DNA of 64,000 nt from Aquabacterium sp. A7-Y (GTDB taxonomy: Bacteria; Pseudomonadota; Gammaproteobacteria; Burkholderiales; Burkholderiaceae_C): contig NZ_JAPFBW010000029.1 in NCBI RefSeq assembly GCF_026153205.1, positions 27,653-91,652 on the forward strand. The letters run 5' to 3'. A model generated the notes under the pieces. It saw only the letters and a list, made by a program, of their open reading frames with translations. It was not told where the DNA came from and did no database searches. This document shows positions 25,447-34,337 of this stretch, one piece after another. The stretch's first letter is position 1, and the number at the start of each line of letters is the position of its first letter. The position numbers and the translations under genes are program-made.

Positions 25447-26994
25447 ATGCGCATGAGGCTCCGCTTGTTTCTTTATGCGCTGCTCGGCAGTGCCGGCGGT
25501 ATCGCGCTCTACGATGCCAGCTGGTGGCCCGTTCTCGCCATCTCGCTCGCGAGCTGGCTCGCCCTCCTGAGCCTGGACGAGGCTGCACGGCGTCCAACTG
25601 CGCCTTGCCGGCTTCTGTCGTTGGTTCATCTCGCTACGGGCTCGGCCGCGTACTGGGTCCCCCTGTTCACGGTGGCATTCGACCCGGTCGGCGCGGCTTT
25701 CGCTCACAACTTCGCCCCGGGGGGCTTCTGGCGCCTCCTAGTGTCGCTCCTGCTCGCCGGCTTCACAGCCAGCGGGTACGTGCTCGCCACTGCTTTCGCC
25801 TTTGATCGGTCTCGACGTTCGCCCACAGGCCGTGTGCTGCTGTTCGCCGGGTTTGTCTGGGCTTGGGAATGGCTCCGCACCGAGTGCCTGCACTGGCCAT
25901 TGGCGAAGCTGGCGTATGGCTTCTCGAACAGTCCCCTGATGGATGTTGCACCCGTGGCCGGCGCCTACGGAGCTAGCGGTCTTGCGGTCGGACTGGCGAC
26001 CTCGATCGCAGTGCTGGTTCCCATCCGGACCTGCGGGCCAGCTCTCCTTGCACCTGTTCTGATCATGTCTTCGGTCCTTGGCGCGATCGCGATGCTGCAC
26101 CTCGATCGACGCGACCTACCGACGGACACCCGCCTGGTGTCCGTCGCGTTGTTGACTGCTCCTCCCAACGAGAAGTACGCGCGCGCGAGGCTGAAGGCAC
26201 GGGCCGAATACATCATCGACTTTGCTGCCCATGCACCGGGCCAGACCGTCGTGTTCCCAGAAACCGCACTGCCCCTGCCATGGCAGCTCCTGCCGACGTC
26301 CGTTCGAGGGCGCATCCAGGAGATCGGGCAATCAAAGACCGTAGTCGTGGGTAGCTTCCGCATGACAGACGATCGAACCTTCAACACGGCCCTGGTGCTG
26401 TCGCCTGCGGAGCCCGTGGCCTTCGTCGACAAGCACATGCTGTTCATTTTTGCAGAGTTCTTTCCGCCCGGCCTGCAGTGGGCCAAGCCACTGATGCAGA
26501 TGCCCTTCCAGGATCTGACGCCCGGCGAAGTGACGCGCGTCTACTCCGGCGAGCCGGTCCAATCGGTGCTTATTTGCCAGGACGTTGCATCACCGACGGT
26601 CAGCGCACGGCGTGCCGAAGGGACTGATTCGGTGCTCCTCATCAGCGACTTGAGCTGGTTCGCCGATGACAGAGCCAGTGCCAACCAACTCATGATGGCC
26701 CGATGGCGAGCTGCAGAGACCGGGCGTTGGCTGCTGATGGCAAACGTGCCGAAAGGAGCAGCTCTCGTCACGCCAGCGGGCGTCGTTGCTCAAGAAGCAC
26801 CCTCGCAGGCGTCAGCTTGGCACGTTGATGTGCCGCGGCTCCCCGCCGGGACGACGACGGTCTACATGCGAGCGCCGGCCGCCTTCCTGCTGATCTTGCC
26901 CCTCGGTCTCTTGCTGGAAACCCGAAGGAAAGAGAAACGGGGCACGACGGGCGTGCTTGAACCCTCCGGCCCCCCACCGCCATCGCTTGGGTAG
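25447..26994 (+). CDS. apolipoprotein N-acyltransferase-like protein (carbon-nitrogen hydrolase)
   Basis: This 515-residue protein has several N-terminal transmembrane helices (LFLYALLGSAGGIALY; LLVSLLLAGFTASGYVLATA; VLLFAGFVWAWEWLR) followed by a nitrilase-like periplasmic domain (~230-465) and a last helix (FLLILPLGLLL). The Lnt catalytic residues are recognisable: Glu272 in FPETALPLPW, Lys329 in DKHMLF, Glu337 in FAEFFPPG and Cys377 in VLICQDV. Lnt transfers the third acyl chain to lipoproteins in the inner membrane. The core is divergent from housekeeping Lnt (ICQDV where ICYE is usual), and it stands alone next to the Tad locus, so it may be an accessory paralogue acting on specific lipoproteins. 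Confidence 0.8.
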   Translation: MRMRLRLFLYALLGSAGGIALYDASWWPVLAISLASWLALLSLDEAARRPTAPCRLLSLVHLATGSAAYWVPLFTVAFDPVGAAFAHNFAPGGFWRLLVSLLLAGFTASGYVLATAFAFDRSRRSPTGRVLLFAGFVWAWEWLRTECLHWPLAKLAYGFSNSPLMDVAPVAGAYGASGLAVGLATSIAVLVPIRTCGPALLAPVLIMSSVLGAIAMLHLDRRDLPTDTRLVSVALLTAPPNEKYARARLKARAEYIIDFAAHAPGQTVVFPETALPLPWQLLPTSVRGRIQEIGQSKTVVVGSFRMTDDRTFNTALVLSPAEPVAFVDKHMLFIFAEFFPPGLQWAKPLMQMPFQDLTPGEVTRVYSGEPVQSVLICQDVASPTVSARRAEGTDSVLLISDLSWFADDRASANQLMMARWRAAETGRWLLMANVPKGAALVTPAGVVAQEAPSQASAWHVDVPRLPAGTTTVYMRAPAAFLLILPLGLLLETRRKEKRGTTGVLEPSGPPPPSLG

Positions 26995-27449
26995 CGCTGC
27001 ATTTGGCCGGGCCTGTCAGGCAGTCGAACGAGCTCCATCCCACGGCAGTGAATGGCCCCTGCCGTGAAACCGCGACGTCCACGGGCGCCTGTGCGTCCTA
27101 CCGACTTGCTACAACGTGACTCTAGGGCCCAGGGTGACGTGCGTGCCCATCCCACCGAGGGGCGGTTCGTGCCTGGGCGAGACGGCCGCGGCCTTTGTGG
27201 AGGTGGCAGGAACGAGGTGAAGGACTTTGTCGCGGCCCCGCCCTCACCGCTCGGGCCCGAGTAATCCAGACGGCACGAGTTGAGGCTCCAGCAAATCCTT
27301 CATTCAGTTACTAGAAGAACAGATTTGAAAAACAAATGAGAAATCTCATGGAAGACCTTACTTAACACTCTGTAAAGCTGTATCAAGATGGCATTTATGA
27401 TACTGACACTCAGAACGTTCTTCATCAGCAAACCTTCAAGGGGAAGAGA
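26995..27449. other. leader of the Tad locus, no gene seen
   Basis: 455 bases between the Lnt-like gene and the first pilin gene. The last ~150 bases are strikingly AT-rich and probably contain the promoter of the pilus operon. A TATGAT hexamer at 27396-27401 is a candidate -10 box, but no good -35 lies at the right distance. AAGGGGAAGAG precedes the pilin ATG. Confidence 0.45.
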
Positions 27450-27725
27450 ATGAACGCAAGCAGGGAGTCCAGGAAAAGCAGGCAGCGTGGTCAAGGGATG
27501 ACCGAATATGTCATTGTCGTCGCTTTGATTGCTGTCGCTGCCATCGCTGTATACCAGTACTTTGGTCAGACGGTCCGAAATCAAACGGCAGCAGTGGCGC
27601 AAGAAATTGCCGGCGGCAACGGTGCTGCGGCGCGGACAGAGGCCGGGAACGCGGCAAACGATGCAGCGCGGCGAGCCGATCAGAAGGCGACGTTGAACGA
27701 CTACACGAGTCAGAAAGACAAGTAA
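27450..27725 (+). CDS. Flp-type pilin
   Basis: This 91-residue protein has a short basic leader (KSRQRGQG), then MTEYVIVVALIAVAAIAVYQ. This is the class IV/Flp arrangement of Gly, a cleavage site, Glu at +5-like position followed by Tyr, and a long hydrophobic helix that packs in the pilus core. The C-terminal half is polar, Ala/Asn-rich and longer than in the shortest Flp pilins. It is the first gene of the Tad locus and probably encodes the major pilus subunit, processed by a prepilin peptidase that is not in this window. Confidence 0.8.
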   Translation: MNASRESRKSRQRGQGMTEYVIVVALIAVAAIAVYQYFGQTVRNQTAAVAQEIAGGNGAAARTEAGNAANDAARRADQKATLNDYTSQKDK

Positions 27726-27799
27726 GAGGCGATCGATCCGAGGGCGAGCGCGCGCTTCCAATGCGAAGCTGGCGCTCGCGTTTCGTAAGGGAGGACAGC

Positions 27800-29203
27800 A
27801 TGGTTCCGATCGCCACCCCTGCCCGGCAGCGGGGTCAGGCAATGCTACTCGGGCTGTTCGTGCTGATCATCGGCGCGGGCATGCTGTTTTTCCTGTTCAA
27901 TTCGGGTCAGCTGCTGCGTGAGCGCGTCACCGCAACCAATGCAGCAGATGCCGCAGCATATAGCGCGGGGCAGGTGATGGCTCGGGTCATGAATTTCGAG
28001 GCTTATAGCAACCGGGCGGTTATGGCCAATTCGGTCGCAATCGGCCAGCTCACGGCTTTGGCGTCCTGGAATAGATACGTCGTCGGCATTGCTTCTTCCT
28101 ACGATATGCAAAGCCCCGGCTCTGGAGAGATTTGCGAGAGATTTTGCTTCACCGCCAAAGGTCTTCTCCCTTTGGCCGGCACCTACGGGGGTAATGCCGT
28201 CCTCGAAGCGTACACGGGCGTGGACGTTTTTGAAATCTACCGGACTTATATCGCTCCGATTCTCGATTATTCCGTGCCCGCACTCATTTTTACCAGCAAC
28301 GGTATCAGCAACCTGCGGATGCAGCCGCCAGGCATCAAGGACGTGTTGCTCGGGACCTTGCCGGTCGCGCGCCGCCAGGCCGTGCAGGACGTGGTCGATC
28401 GCAACTATGAAGGTTTCGGGCCTGCCCGCGGCACCGGCGTGCTGGTGGAGGACACGTTCTTCAGCTTTCAAAACGGCCCCATGATCCGGCGTTATCGGGG
28501 TGACGAGCGCGAGCGGCTGCGCGCCACCGTTCAGGCCGCTGCTTACAAGGACCCGTTTGTCGAAGCCCGTTCCTTCGAGCGCAAGACCTTGTTCCCCACC
28601 TGCGTCGGCGCCAACGGGGCCAAGTTCGATGAGCTCAAACGAGGTGGCGGGACGAAAGTCGGTCTGGATGACTGGGAAGCGATCGACACCTCGGCATGGC
28701 ACGAGAAGTACCTGCGCAAAGGCAAGTGCCGCTCACGCGAGGTGCCCCTGGGGTACGGGGCCGGCGAAGCGGGGGGCGAAGAGGGGCTGTCCACGACCAA
28801 CATGGGCGGCAGCGGAGCCAACAAACGCACCGCATCCTGGGCCGAGTCGAACGCAACGAGCATGGGATACACGGGGCTGCCGGCCTTCTATGAGTTAAGC
28901 GCCGAGGCACTGACTCGGGAGCGACCGGCCGCGCGCTTCGCCGTGCGCGTGAATCGCGCCAGCAACGACCTGCACGTGACAGGCAGAGCCGCGCAAACGC
29001 AGCCCTCGGGATCGATGGAGCTGATGGGCCCGGGCGGTACCCGATCGATGGCGGCCCTCTCGGCCGTCGAGGTGTACTTTGAACGGCTGACCCCGCGAGA
29101 CGACGGCCGGGACGAACTGGCCAGTCTGTTCAACCCCTTCTGGCACGCCCGCCTGGTCAGCCCCGGCATCGGTGCGATCGCCGAAACCCTGTCCACCCAA
29201 TGA
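27800..29203 (+). CDS. TadG-like Flp pilus assembly protein
   Basis: This 467-residue protein begins with RQRGQAMLLGLFVLIIGAGM and a following helix, then LRERVTATNAADAAAYSAG, the signature of TadE/TadG-like N-terminal domains (PF13400 type). Its large C-terminal part is extracytoplasmic and unrecognised. It likely acts as a minor pseudopilin or tip/anchor protein. AAGGGAGG precedes the ATG at 27800, and the stop overlaps the next start (ATGA). Confidence 0.75.
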   Translation: MVPIATPARQRGQAMLLGLFVLIIGAGMLFFLFNSGQLLRERVTATNAADAAAYSAGQVMARVMNFEAYSNRAVMANSVAIGQLTALASWNRYVVGIASSYDMQSPGSGEICERFCFTAKGLLPLAGTYGGNAVLEAYTGVDVFEIYRTYIAPILDYSVPALIFTSNGISNLRMQPPGIKDVLLGTLPVARRQAVQDVVDRNYEGFGPARGTGVLVEDTFFSFQNGPMIRRYRGDERERLRATVQAAAYKDPFVEARSFERKTLFPTCVGANGAKFDELKRGGGTKVGLDDWEAIDTSAWHEKYLRKGKCRSREVPLGYGAGEAGGEEGLSTTNMGGSGANKRTASWAESNATSMGYTGLPAFYELSAEALTRERPAARFAVRVNRASNDLHVTGRAAQTQPSGSMELMGPGGTRSMAALSAVEVYFERLTPRDDGRDELASLFNPFWHARLVSPGIGAIAETLSTQ

Positions 29204-30036
29204 GCACGGCAGAACATTCCGGTTGCGGCTGGGCCTTCCCGAGAGCGCTCCTTCTCGGCGTGCTGGGCGCGCACGCCAACGCGCAGGTGCCGGCCGACCC
29301 CTTGCAGGGTTACCGGTCGTTGACTGCACAGTACGCCGAGGCAGCGCCCGGACGGCAGGTGCTCACCCGCTACGTCGTGCGCGAAGGCAAGCTCAAGAGC
29401 ATCGGCGGGGTCAACCGGGACCTGCTGGTGCAGACCCAGCATCTGTGTGTCGAGGGCAAAGGTGTTGGCCGGAAGATCGAGGCCAACGCGCTGCCGCCCT
29501 ACCTCAGCGTGCTGAGGGAGGAAGAGTACCTGAGCGAAGCAGCGAAGCTCACGGTACAGACACAGGCACGGCTGGAAGTGGGCTTGAACGACTGCAGCGT
29601 TCGATGGAAAACCTCGCGGCGCGGGACCCTGGGGCGGTGGAGCAAGGGGACCTGCATGCTGGACTTTGACAAGCGCACCTTCGCGGGCCGCTGCGAGGGG
29701 GCAGAAAAGCCGACTGCGGCGCGTGGCGGTGACGAGGAAGTGGCTGCGGCAGCCGCCACGGCGACGAGCGAGCAACGAACCGTCCACGGACAGCGCTGTG
29801 TTGTGATGGCCCACCCGGCGCCCGGTGAACTGATGGCGGGCGCCCAGTCTTGCTATTGGCTGCCGGCGGAGGCCGAAAAGAAACGGCTCCCCGGTTTGCT
29901 CAGCCGCCCACTGGCCCTCGAAGTGGACTTTGGGCGAGACAACGGGCGGGTGTCGGCGACCGAGCTGAACGAGGGCAAGCTGATGGATGCGCGGCTGTTT
30001 GCCATTCCCCTGGGGTTCTCCAGAGGTCAACGATGA
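29200..30036 (+). CDS. periplasmic hypothetical protein in Tad locus
   Basis: This 278-residue protein has an N-terminal export signal (ALLLGVLGAHANAQ) and a soluble body with several Cys (QHLCVEGK; LNDCSVRW; GTCMLDF; GQRCVVM; QSCYWL) that could form disulfides in the periplasm. It overlaps the TadG-like gene upstream and the TadE-like gene downstream by ATGA, so it is an integral operon member. No family recognised; an assembly or regulatory role in the pilus machine is an inference from position. Confidence 0.65.
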   Translation: MSTAEHSGCGWAFPRALLLGVLGAHANAQVPADPLQGYRSLTAQYAEAAPGRQVLTRYVVREGKLKSIGGVNRDLLVQTQHLCVEGKGVGRKIEANALPPYLSVLREEEYLSEAAKLTVQTQARLEVGLNDCSVRWKTSRRGTLGRWSKGTCMLDFDKRTFAGRCEGAEKPTAARGGDEEVAAAAATATSEQRTVHGQRCVVMAHPAPGELMAGAQSCYWLPAEAEKKRLPGLLSRPLALEVDFGRDNGRVSATELNEGKLMDARLFAIPLGFSRGQR

Positions 30037-30824
30037 ACGGTCCTCACGTCAGCCGCCAGAACGGGCAGGCGCTTGCGGAATTCATCGTCGTGCTGCTGGC
30101 CCTGGGGGTGCTGCTGGTGTTGTTTCCTCTCATCGGGAAATACCAGGACATCAGCCACCAGGCGCAGATGGCCAGCCGATACGTCGCCTGGCAATCCACG
30201 GTTCGCAACGACGCAGACGGGGGCAGCTTCGCCTCCGCCGACGAGATGGCGCGTGACGTGCGCAAAAGGTTCTTCGGGCCCACCACCTCGCGCATCTTCA
30301 CCGGCGATGCCGCTTCCGACACTCCTCGGGATCGCAATCCGATGTGGACCGATCACAAAGGCAGGCCGCTGTTGCAGGACTTCGGGGACGTGAAAGTGTC
30401 GTTCGGTGCAGCGGGTTCGACCGACCCGACGGCCGGCTTCAATGGGGGCGGGTCTCTGAGCGGCGTGTACCCGACCTTGTCGCCGGGCACCTTTGGGCTC
30501 AGCAACCGCGGCATCTTCCGCGGAACGGTCGAGGTCCGGCTGGCCAACCTGGACGTCGCTTGGCTGGCGCCCTTCGACAACTTGAACCTGAGCATCACCC
30601 GGCACACCAGCATCATGCCGGACAGTTGGGCCGTGGCCAGCGCCGAACGGGTCGAGTCGCGCGTCACCGACTCCCAGGCCAACTTCCCCAGCACGCCACT
30701 GAAGGCCCCCGCGTTGATTGTCACGCTGCCGGTGATGGCCCTCGAAGACAACCGCATCAAACCGCCCGAATTGGGCAAGGTCGACTTCTGGCGCGACACC
30801 GTGCCGGCGGACCGCCTCAAGTGA
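30033..30824 (+). CDS. TadE-like pseudopilin
   Basis: This 263-residue protein has the leader SRQNGQALAEFIVVLLALG followed by a hydrophobic helix (VLLVLFPLIGKYQDI), which is the TadE-like prepilin N-terminus with Glu after the processed Ala. The remainder is an extracytoplasmic domain with Gly/Ser-rich stretches. It presumably is a minor pilin. Coupled by ATGA to the gene before; the next gene begins 11 bases after its stop, behind a GAGGAGG site. Confidence 0.7.
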   Translation: MNGPHVSRQNGQALAEFIVVLLALGVLLVLFPLIGKYQDISHQAQMASRYVAWQSTVRNDADGGSFASADEMARDVRKRFFGPTTSRIFTGDAASDTPRDRNPMWTDHKGRPLLQDFGDVKVSFGAAGSTDPTAGFNGGGSLSGVYPTLSPGTFGLSNRGIFRGTVEVRLANLDVAWLAPFDNLNLSITRHTSIMPDSWAVASAERVESRVTDSQANFPSTPLKAPALIVTLPVMALEDNRIKPPELGKVDFWRDTVPADRLK

Positions 30825-30835
30825 GGAGGCACGAC

Positions 30836-31570
30836 ATGCACAGCGTCGCGATGGCCAATCGGCTTCGAGATACGAAGGTCCTGCACGTGCTGCTGGCGGC
30901 GATGCTCGCCGCGCTGGCCGCCGGTGCACAAGCTCAGGGCGATCCCTGGGCTGGGGTGACCGTTCCCAAAGGGTGGAGCTTGGTCAAGGTGGGCGAGCAG
31001 GTGAGGGTCAGTGGCCTGCCCATGACCTTGCGTGCTGGTGTCGTGTCGACCAGCCTAGCAGCGAGCTCCGAAGCCCTGAGACAGACTTGGGGCGAACTGG
31101 TGCAGGTGCAAATGGCGCCCGAGGTGGCACTGGTCAGCAAGAAGTTCGGCCCGCACTTCGTGACCGCCCAACTGACACCCGGAAACGACGGGCGCTCGAC
31201 CCGGGTGGTGCTCTCCAGTGTCCGCCTGCAGGATCTGGTCAGCGGCCCGGTGCCCCGGCCCTTCGCCAGGATGCCACCCGGATCCCACCTGGTGTACGAC
31301 ACCGAGTCCCTCGACCGGGGCAAGTCCGCGCGGCACGTCAGTTGGGTGAACGGGCTGTCGCTGCAGAGCAATCGCAATTTTGTTGTTCGTGGTTTGGAGC
31401 AAGACGGTTTTGTCTTGCAGGCCGACGAAACCACGCCCCAAGGCTCAGTGCCTGGCCGGCTGCTCCTGCTGTCCGCGCCGGGGCGGGAGGCCACTGTCGT
31501 GCTGCGTCAGACGCAGGAGACGACCAGCGTCACGGTGAACACGACCACTCACGCCGAGGCTTTGCGATGA
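30836..31570 (+). CDS. exported hypothetical protein in Tad locus
   Basis: This 244-residue protein has a signal peptide (VLHVLLAAMLAALAAGAQAQ, cleavage after AQA) and a soluble beta-rich body. It starts after a strong GAGGAGG site and overlaps the next small pilin-like gene through ATGA. It probably acts in the periplasm with the pilus machine; no family or motif recognised. Confidence 0.65.
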   Translation: MHSVAMANRLRDTKVLHVLLAAMLAALAAGAQAQGDPWAGVTVPKGWSLVKVGEQVRVSGLPMTLRAGVVSTSLAASSEALRQTWGELVQVQMAPEVALVSKKFGPHFVTAQLTPGNDGRSTRVVLSSVRLQDLVSGPVPRPFARMPPGSHLVYDTESLDRGKSARHVSWVNGLSLQSNRNFVVRGLEQDGFVLQADETTPQGSVPGRLLLLSAPGREATVVLRQTQETTSVTVNTTTHAEALR

Positions 31571-31770
31571 CCCATTACGGATTCCGCCACCAGAACAGGC
31601 GACAGAGAGGCCAAGCCATGGTCGAGTACGTCATTGCATCGGCGGTGCTGGCCTTCCTGCTCTTTTTCCTTGTCTGGCCCGGCTCCGACTTGGCACCTGT
31701 CTGGTATTTCCTGGACCAGTTGAAGGTGGCCCTGCAGAAGTTTGTCTATTCGCTCTCCACGGCGTTCTAG
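31567..31770 (+). CDS. small Flp/TadE-like prepilin
   Basis: This 67-residue protein contains RQRGQAMVEYVIASAVLAFL, a prepilin leader with Glu-Tyr at positions 5-6 after the Gly, then a hydrophobic helix. It is short enough to be mainly a pilin helix with a polar end (LDQLKVALQKFVYSLS). It overlaps the preceding gene by ATGA and may be a second pilin or an adaptor subunit. Confidence 0.7.
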   Translation: MTHYGFRHQNRRQRGQAMVEYVIASAVLAFLLFFLVWPGSDLAPVWYFLDQLKVALQKFVYSLSTAF

Positions 31771-31800
31771 CGAGACAGGAACAACAAACGAAGGGTGGAC

Positions 31801-32760
31801 GTGGTTCGACGCATCAACAAGAACTGGGTGGTGCTGGGCGTGGCCGTTGGCATTGGGTTGTTGGCCGCCTTCGGTGCGCAACGCTACTTCCAGACCAAGC
31901 AGGAGGAGCTGGCGCGCGGCGGCGCCGGCGAGCTGCTCAAGGTGGTCGTGGCGAGCGACGATCTGCCGAAAGGGGAGAGGCTGTCGCAGAACAACCTGGC
32001 GGCGCGGGCAGTGCCCGCCGACTTCGTGCAATCCGGCGCGGTCCGTCCCGACCAGTTCGAGCAGATCCAGAACCTGAAACTCGCCTACCCGGTCCGGCGC
32101 GGCGAATTCATCATGTGGTCCATGCTGGAGGACCAGAACGCAGCGCCGTTCGCGACACGCGTCTCAGCCGGCCGCCGCGCCGTGGCGGTGCCTGTGGACG
32201 AAATCAGCTCGCTGTCCGGCATGCTGCAACCGGGGGATCGCATCGACCTGTTCGTCAGCCTGCAGCGTCATCAGCACAACATCGTGACGCCTTTGCTCGA
32301 GAACATGCTGGTGTTGGCCGCCGGCGATCGCGTCAGCGCGGGCAGCGGCGAGGGAGCACAACGCAACTACTCCACCATCACGCTGGATGCGTCGCCTGAC
32401 CAAGCCTCACTGCTCATGCTGGCGAAGGAGGCTGGCAAGTTGAATGCGGTCCTGCGCAACCCCAACGACCAGACCCCGCTTGCCGTCCTCCCCAACCTCC
32501 GGGCCCTCCTGATGGGGATCGAAGAAGTCAAGCCGACAAGACCGGTCATTCCCGTTCTAGTCGGTGGCCAGTCCATGCCGGAGAGCACAGGTGCGGGCGC
32601 CGCCAGCACGGAGGCGAAATCCTTGCAGCGGCTTGCCTCGGCGCTCGAGCGCCTGGCACCGGCGCCGACATCCGCTGACGGTCGCTCCGCTCCGCCGGCG
32701 GCGGTCGGCAACGCACCCGCCGGCCACGGGCCTGCACCGGCGCCGACGACACGGCCTTAA
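31801..32760 (+). CDS. cpaB: Flp pilus assembly protein CpaB/RcpC
   Basis: This ~319-residue protein has an N-terminal membrane anchor (WVVLGVAVGIGLLAAFG), then an SAF-like domain (VVVASDDLPKGERLSQNNL; RAVPADFV) and the RcpC region (RRAVAVPVDEISSLSGMLQPGDRIDLFV). This is the family order. CpaB modulates pilus assembly and links the inner membrane with the secretin in the periplasm. A Pro/Ala-rich tail follows. Starts are GTG at 31801 (ribosome-binding site AAGGG at proper distance) or GTG at 31795. Confidence 0.85.
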   Translation: MVRRINKNWVVLGVAVGIGLLAAFGAQRYFQTKQEELARGGAGELLKVVVASDDLPKGERLSQNNLAARAVPADFVQSGAVRPDQFEQIQNLKLAYPVRRGEFIMWSMLEDQNAAPFATRVSAGRRAVAVPVDEISSLSGMLQPGDRIDLFVSLQRHQHNIVTPLLENMLVLAAGDRVSAGSGEGAQRNYSTITLDASPDQASLLMLAKEAGKLNAVLRNPNDQTPLAVLPNLRALLMGIEEVKPTRPVIPVLVGGQSMPESTGAGAASTEAKSLQRLASALERLAPAPTSADGRSAPPAAVGNAPAGHGPAPAPTTRP

Positions 32761-32789
32761 GACGATGTCCCGATCAACTCAGAACAACC

Positions 32790-34307
32790 ATGACATTTCT
32801 ACGTTGGCTCTTTGCGGCGGCGCTGGCTGGGGAGTGTGCGACCGTCGCTGCCCAAACGCAGACGCCGGCCGCTGGCTCCCATCTGCCTGCGCCGCCGCCC
32901 ATTTCGTCCTCCGGCCCCAATGCGGAGGCGGGTGCCGCTGCGCCTGCATCTCGGGGGCTGCCTCCCTCCGGCGTCAGGCATGCGGGGCGACTGCTACCTC
33001 TGATCATCCGGGACCAGAACCAAGAGCCGGTGGACGAAACGATCATGTACCAGGGCGAGGCCAGAACCTTCCTCACGCCCAACGTAGCGCGTATTGCGGT
33101 TGGCAATGGAGGCGTCCTGAACGCCACCACCCTCGAAGAGAAGGAGGTGCTGGTGTTCGCGAACTCGGTCGGCATCTCCTCCCTGACGGCTTGGGACAAG
33201 AGCGGGCGCTATGCAACGGTGAAGATCACGGTGGTCCCCGCCGACACGACCCGTGTCCTGAAGGAGGTGGTGGCCTTCCTGCAGCGCATCCCCCGGGCGC
33301 GCGCCGAGATCGTCGGGGACAAGATTGTCGTGGACGGCGATGACCTGTCCGATACCGACCAGGAGCGCGTCGCGCTGATTGCACAGCGCTACCCGCAGGT
33401 GATCAACTTCGCCGGCCGTGTGGGCTGGGAGAAGATGATCCGTCTGGCGGTGCGCGTGGTGGAACTGCCGACATCCGAGGTGCAGAACCTCGGCGTCCGC
33501 TGGGGTGGTGAAACGGGGCAGACGATCGGCGGATTCAACATCGGGGTTGCGAGCGACATCGGCGTCGGCAAAGCCATCGATCTGCGCCCCGGTGAGGTGC
33601 CCATCGCGCTGCCGTTTCCGACTCGGCGGGTGCAGGGCTACTTCGGGATCAACTCACTATTGAGTTCCCAGATCAACCTGCTCGCACTGGACGGCCGGGC
33701 GGTGGTGCTCGCCGAACCGACGCTCTCGACCCGCAGCGGCAGCCCCGCCAGTTTCCTCGCGGGAGGTGAGATTCCGTACTCGTCCGCCAGTGCCACCGGC
33801 ACGCCCAGCGTCCTGTTCAAGACCTATGGTGTGAAGCTCGAGATTACGCCCCGCGTTGACGTCAAGACCGGCACGATCCGCTCCACGATCGAGACCGAGG
33901 TCAGCGACATCGATCCCACCACATCGACCAGCTCGGGACCGGCCCTGTTGACACGGCGGGTGAGGAGCGAATTCAACGTGCGGGAAGGCGAGACGATGGT
34001 GATGTCCGGCTTTGTCCAACGCCGGCGTGCGAATGACGTGCAAAAGGTGCCGGGCTTGGGCGACCTCCCTTTGGTGGGATCGCTGTTCCGGTCCAAGTCC
34101 TTCGTGGATCGCGAAACGCAACTGTTGGTGCTCGTCACCCCCATCACGGTGGACGCGAAGTCGCCCGAGGTGCGCGGCGACGTTCAGAAGACCGACCGCA
34201 TCGTGGAGCGGGAACTGCGTACGCCGGACCGGGAGCGGCAGCGGATCGAGGAGGAGCGAGCCCGCATCCGAGCGCAACCCAGCCGAGCCGAGCCATTGAG
34301 CCCTTGA
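32790..34307 (+). CDS. cpaC: Tad secretin CpaC/RcpA
   Basis: This 505-residue protein has a signal peptide (FAAALAGECATVAAQ), a Pro-rich stretch, the pilus N-terminal domain (~80-150, EPVDETIMYQGEARTFLTP) and a BON-like middle. The secretin core follows (VQGYFGINSLLSSQINLLAL; VLAEPTLSTRSGSPASFLAG; LLVLVTPITVDA). It forms the outer membrane channel through which the Flp pilus exits. It follows cpaB in the operon with a short gap, the usual Tad order. Confidence 0.9.
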   Translation: MTFLRWLFAAALAGECATVAAQTQTPAAGSHLPAPPPISSSGPNAEAGAAAPASRGLPPSGVRHAGRLLPLIIRDQNQEPVDETIMYQGEARTFLTPNVARIAVGNGGVLNATTLEEKEVLVFANSVGISSLTAWDKSGRYATVKITVVPADTTRVLKEVVAFLQRIPRARAEIVGDKIVVDGDDLSDTDQERVALIAQRYPQVINFAGRVGWEKMIRLAVRVVELPTSEVQNLGVRWGGETGQTIGGFNIGVASDIGVGKAIDLRPGEVPIALPFPTRRVQGYFGINSLLSSQINLLALDGRAVVLAEPTLSTRSGSPASFLAGGEIPYSSASATGTPSVLFKTYGVKLEITPRVDVKTGTIRSTIETEVSDIDPTTSTSSGPALLTRRVRSEFNVREGETMVMSGFVQRRRANDVQKVPGLGDLPLVGSLFRSKSFVDRETQLLVLVTPITVDAKSPEVRGDVQKTDRIVERELRTPDRERQRIEEERARIRAQPSRAEPLSP

Positions 34308-34337
34308 AAGTCACCACCATACCGAGAGGAGCCCCCT

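Noticed and set aside
27376..27401. Sigma-54-type promoter (TGGCAT...) before the pilin gene
   Set aside because: The TGGC element lacks a TTGC element at the required distance.
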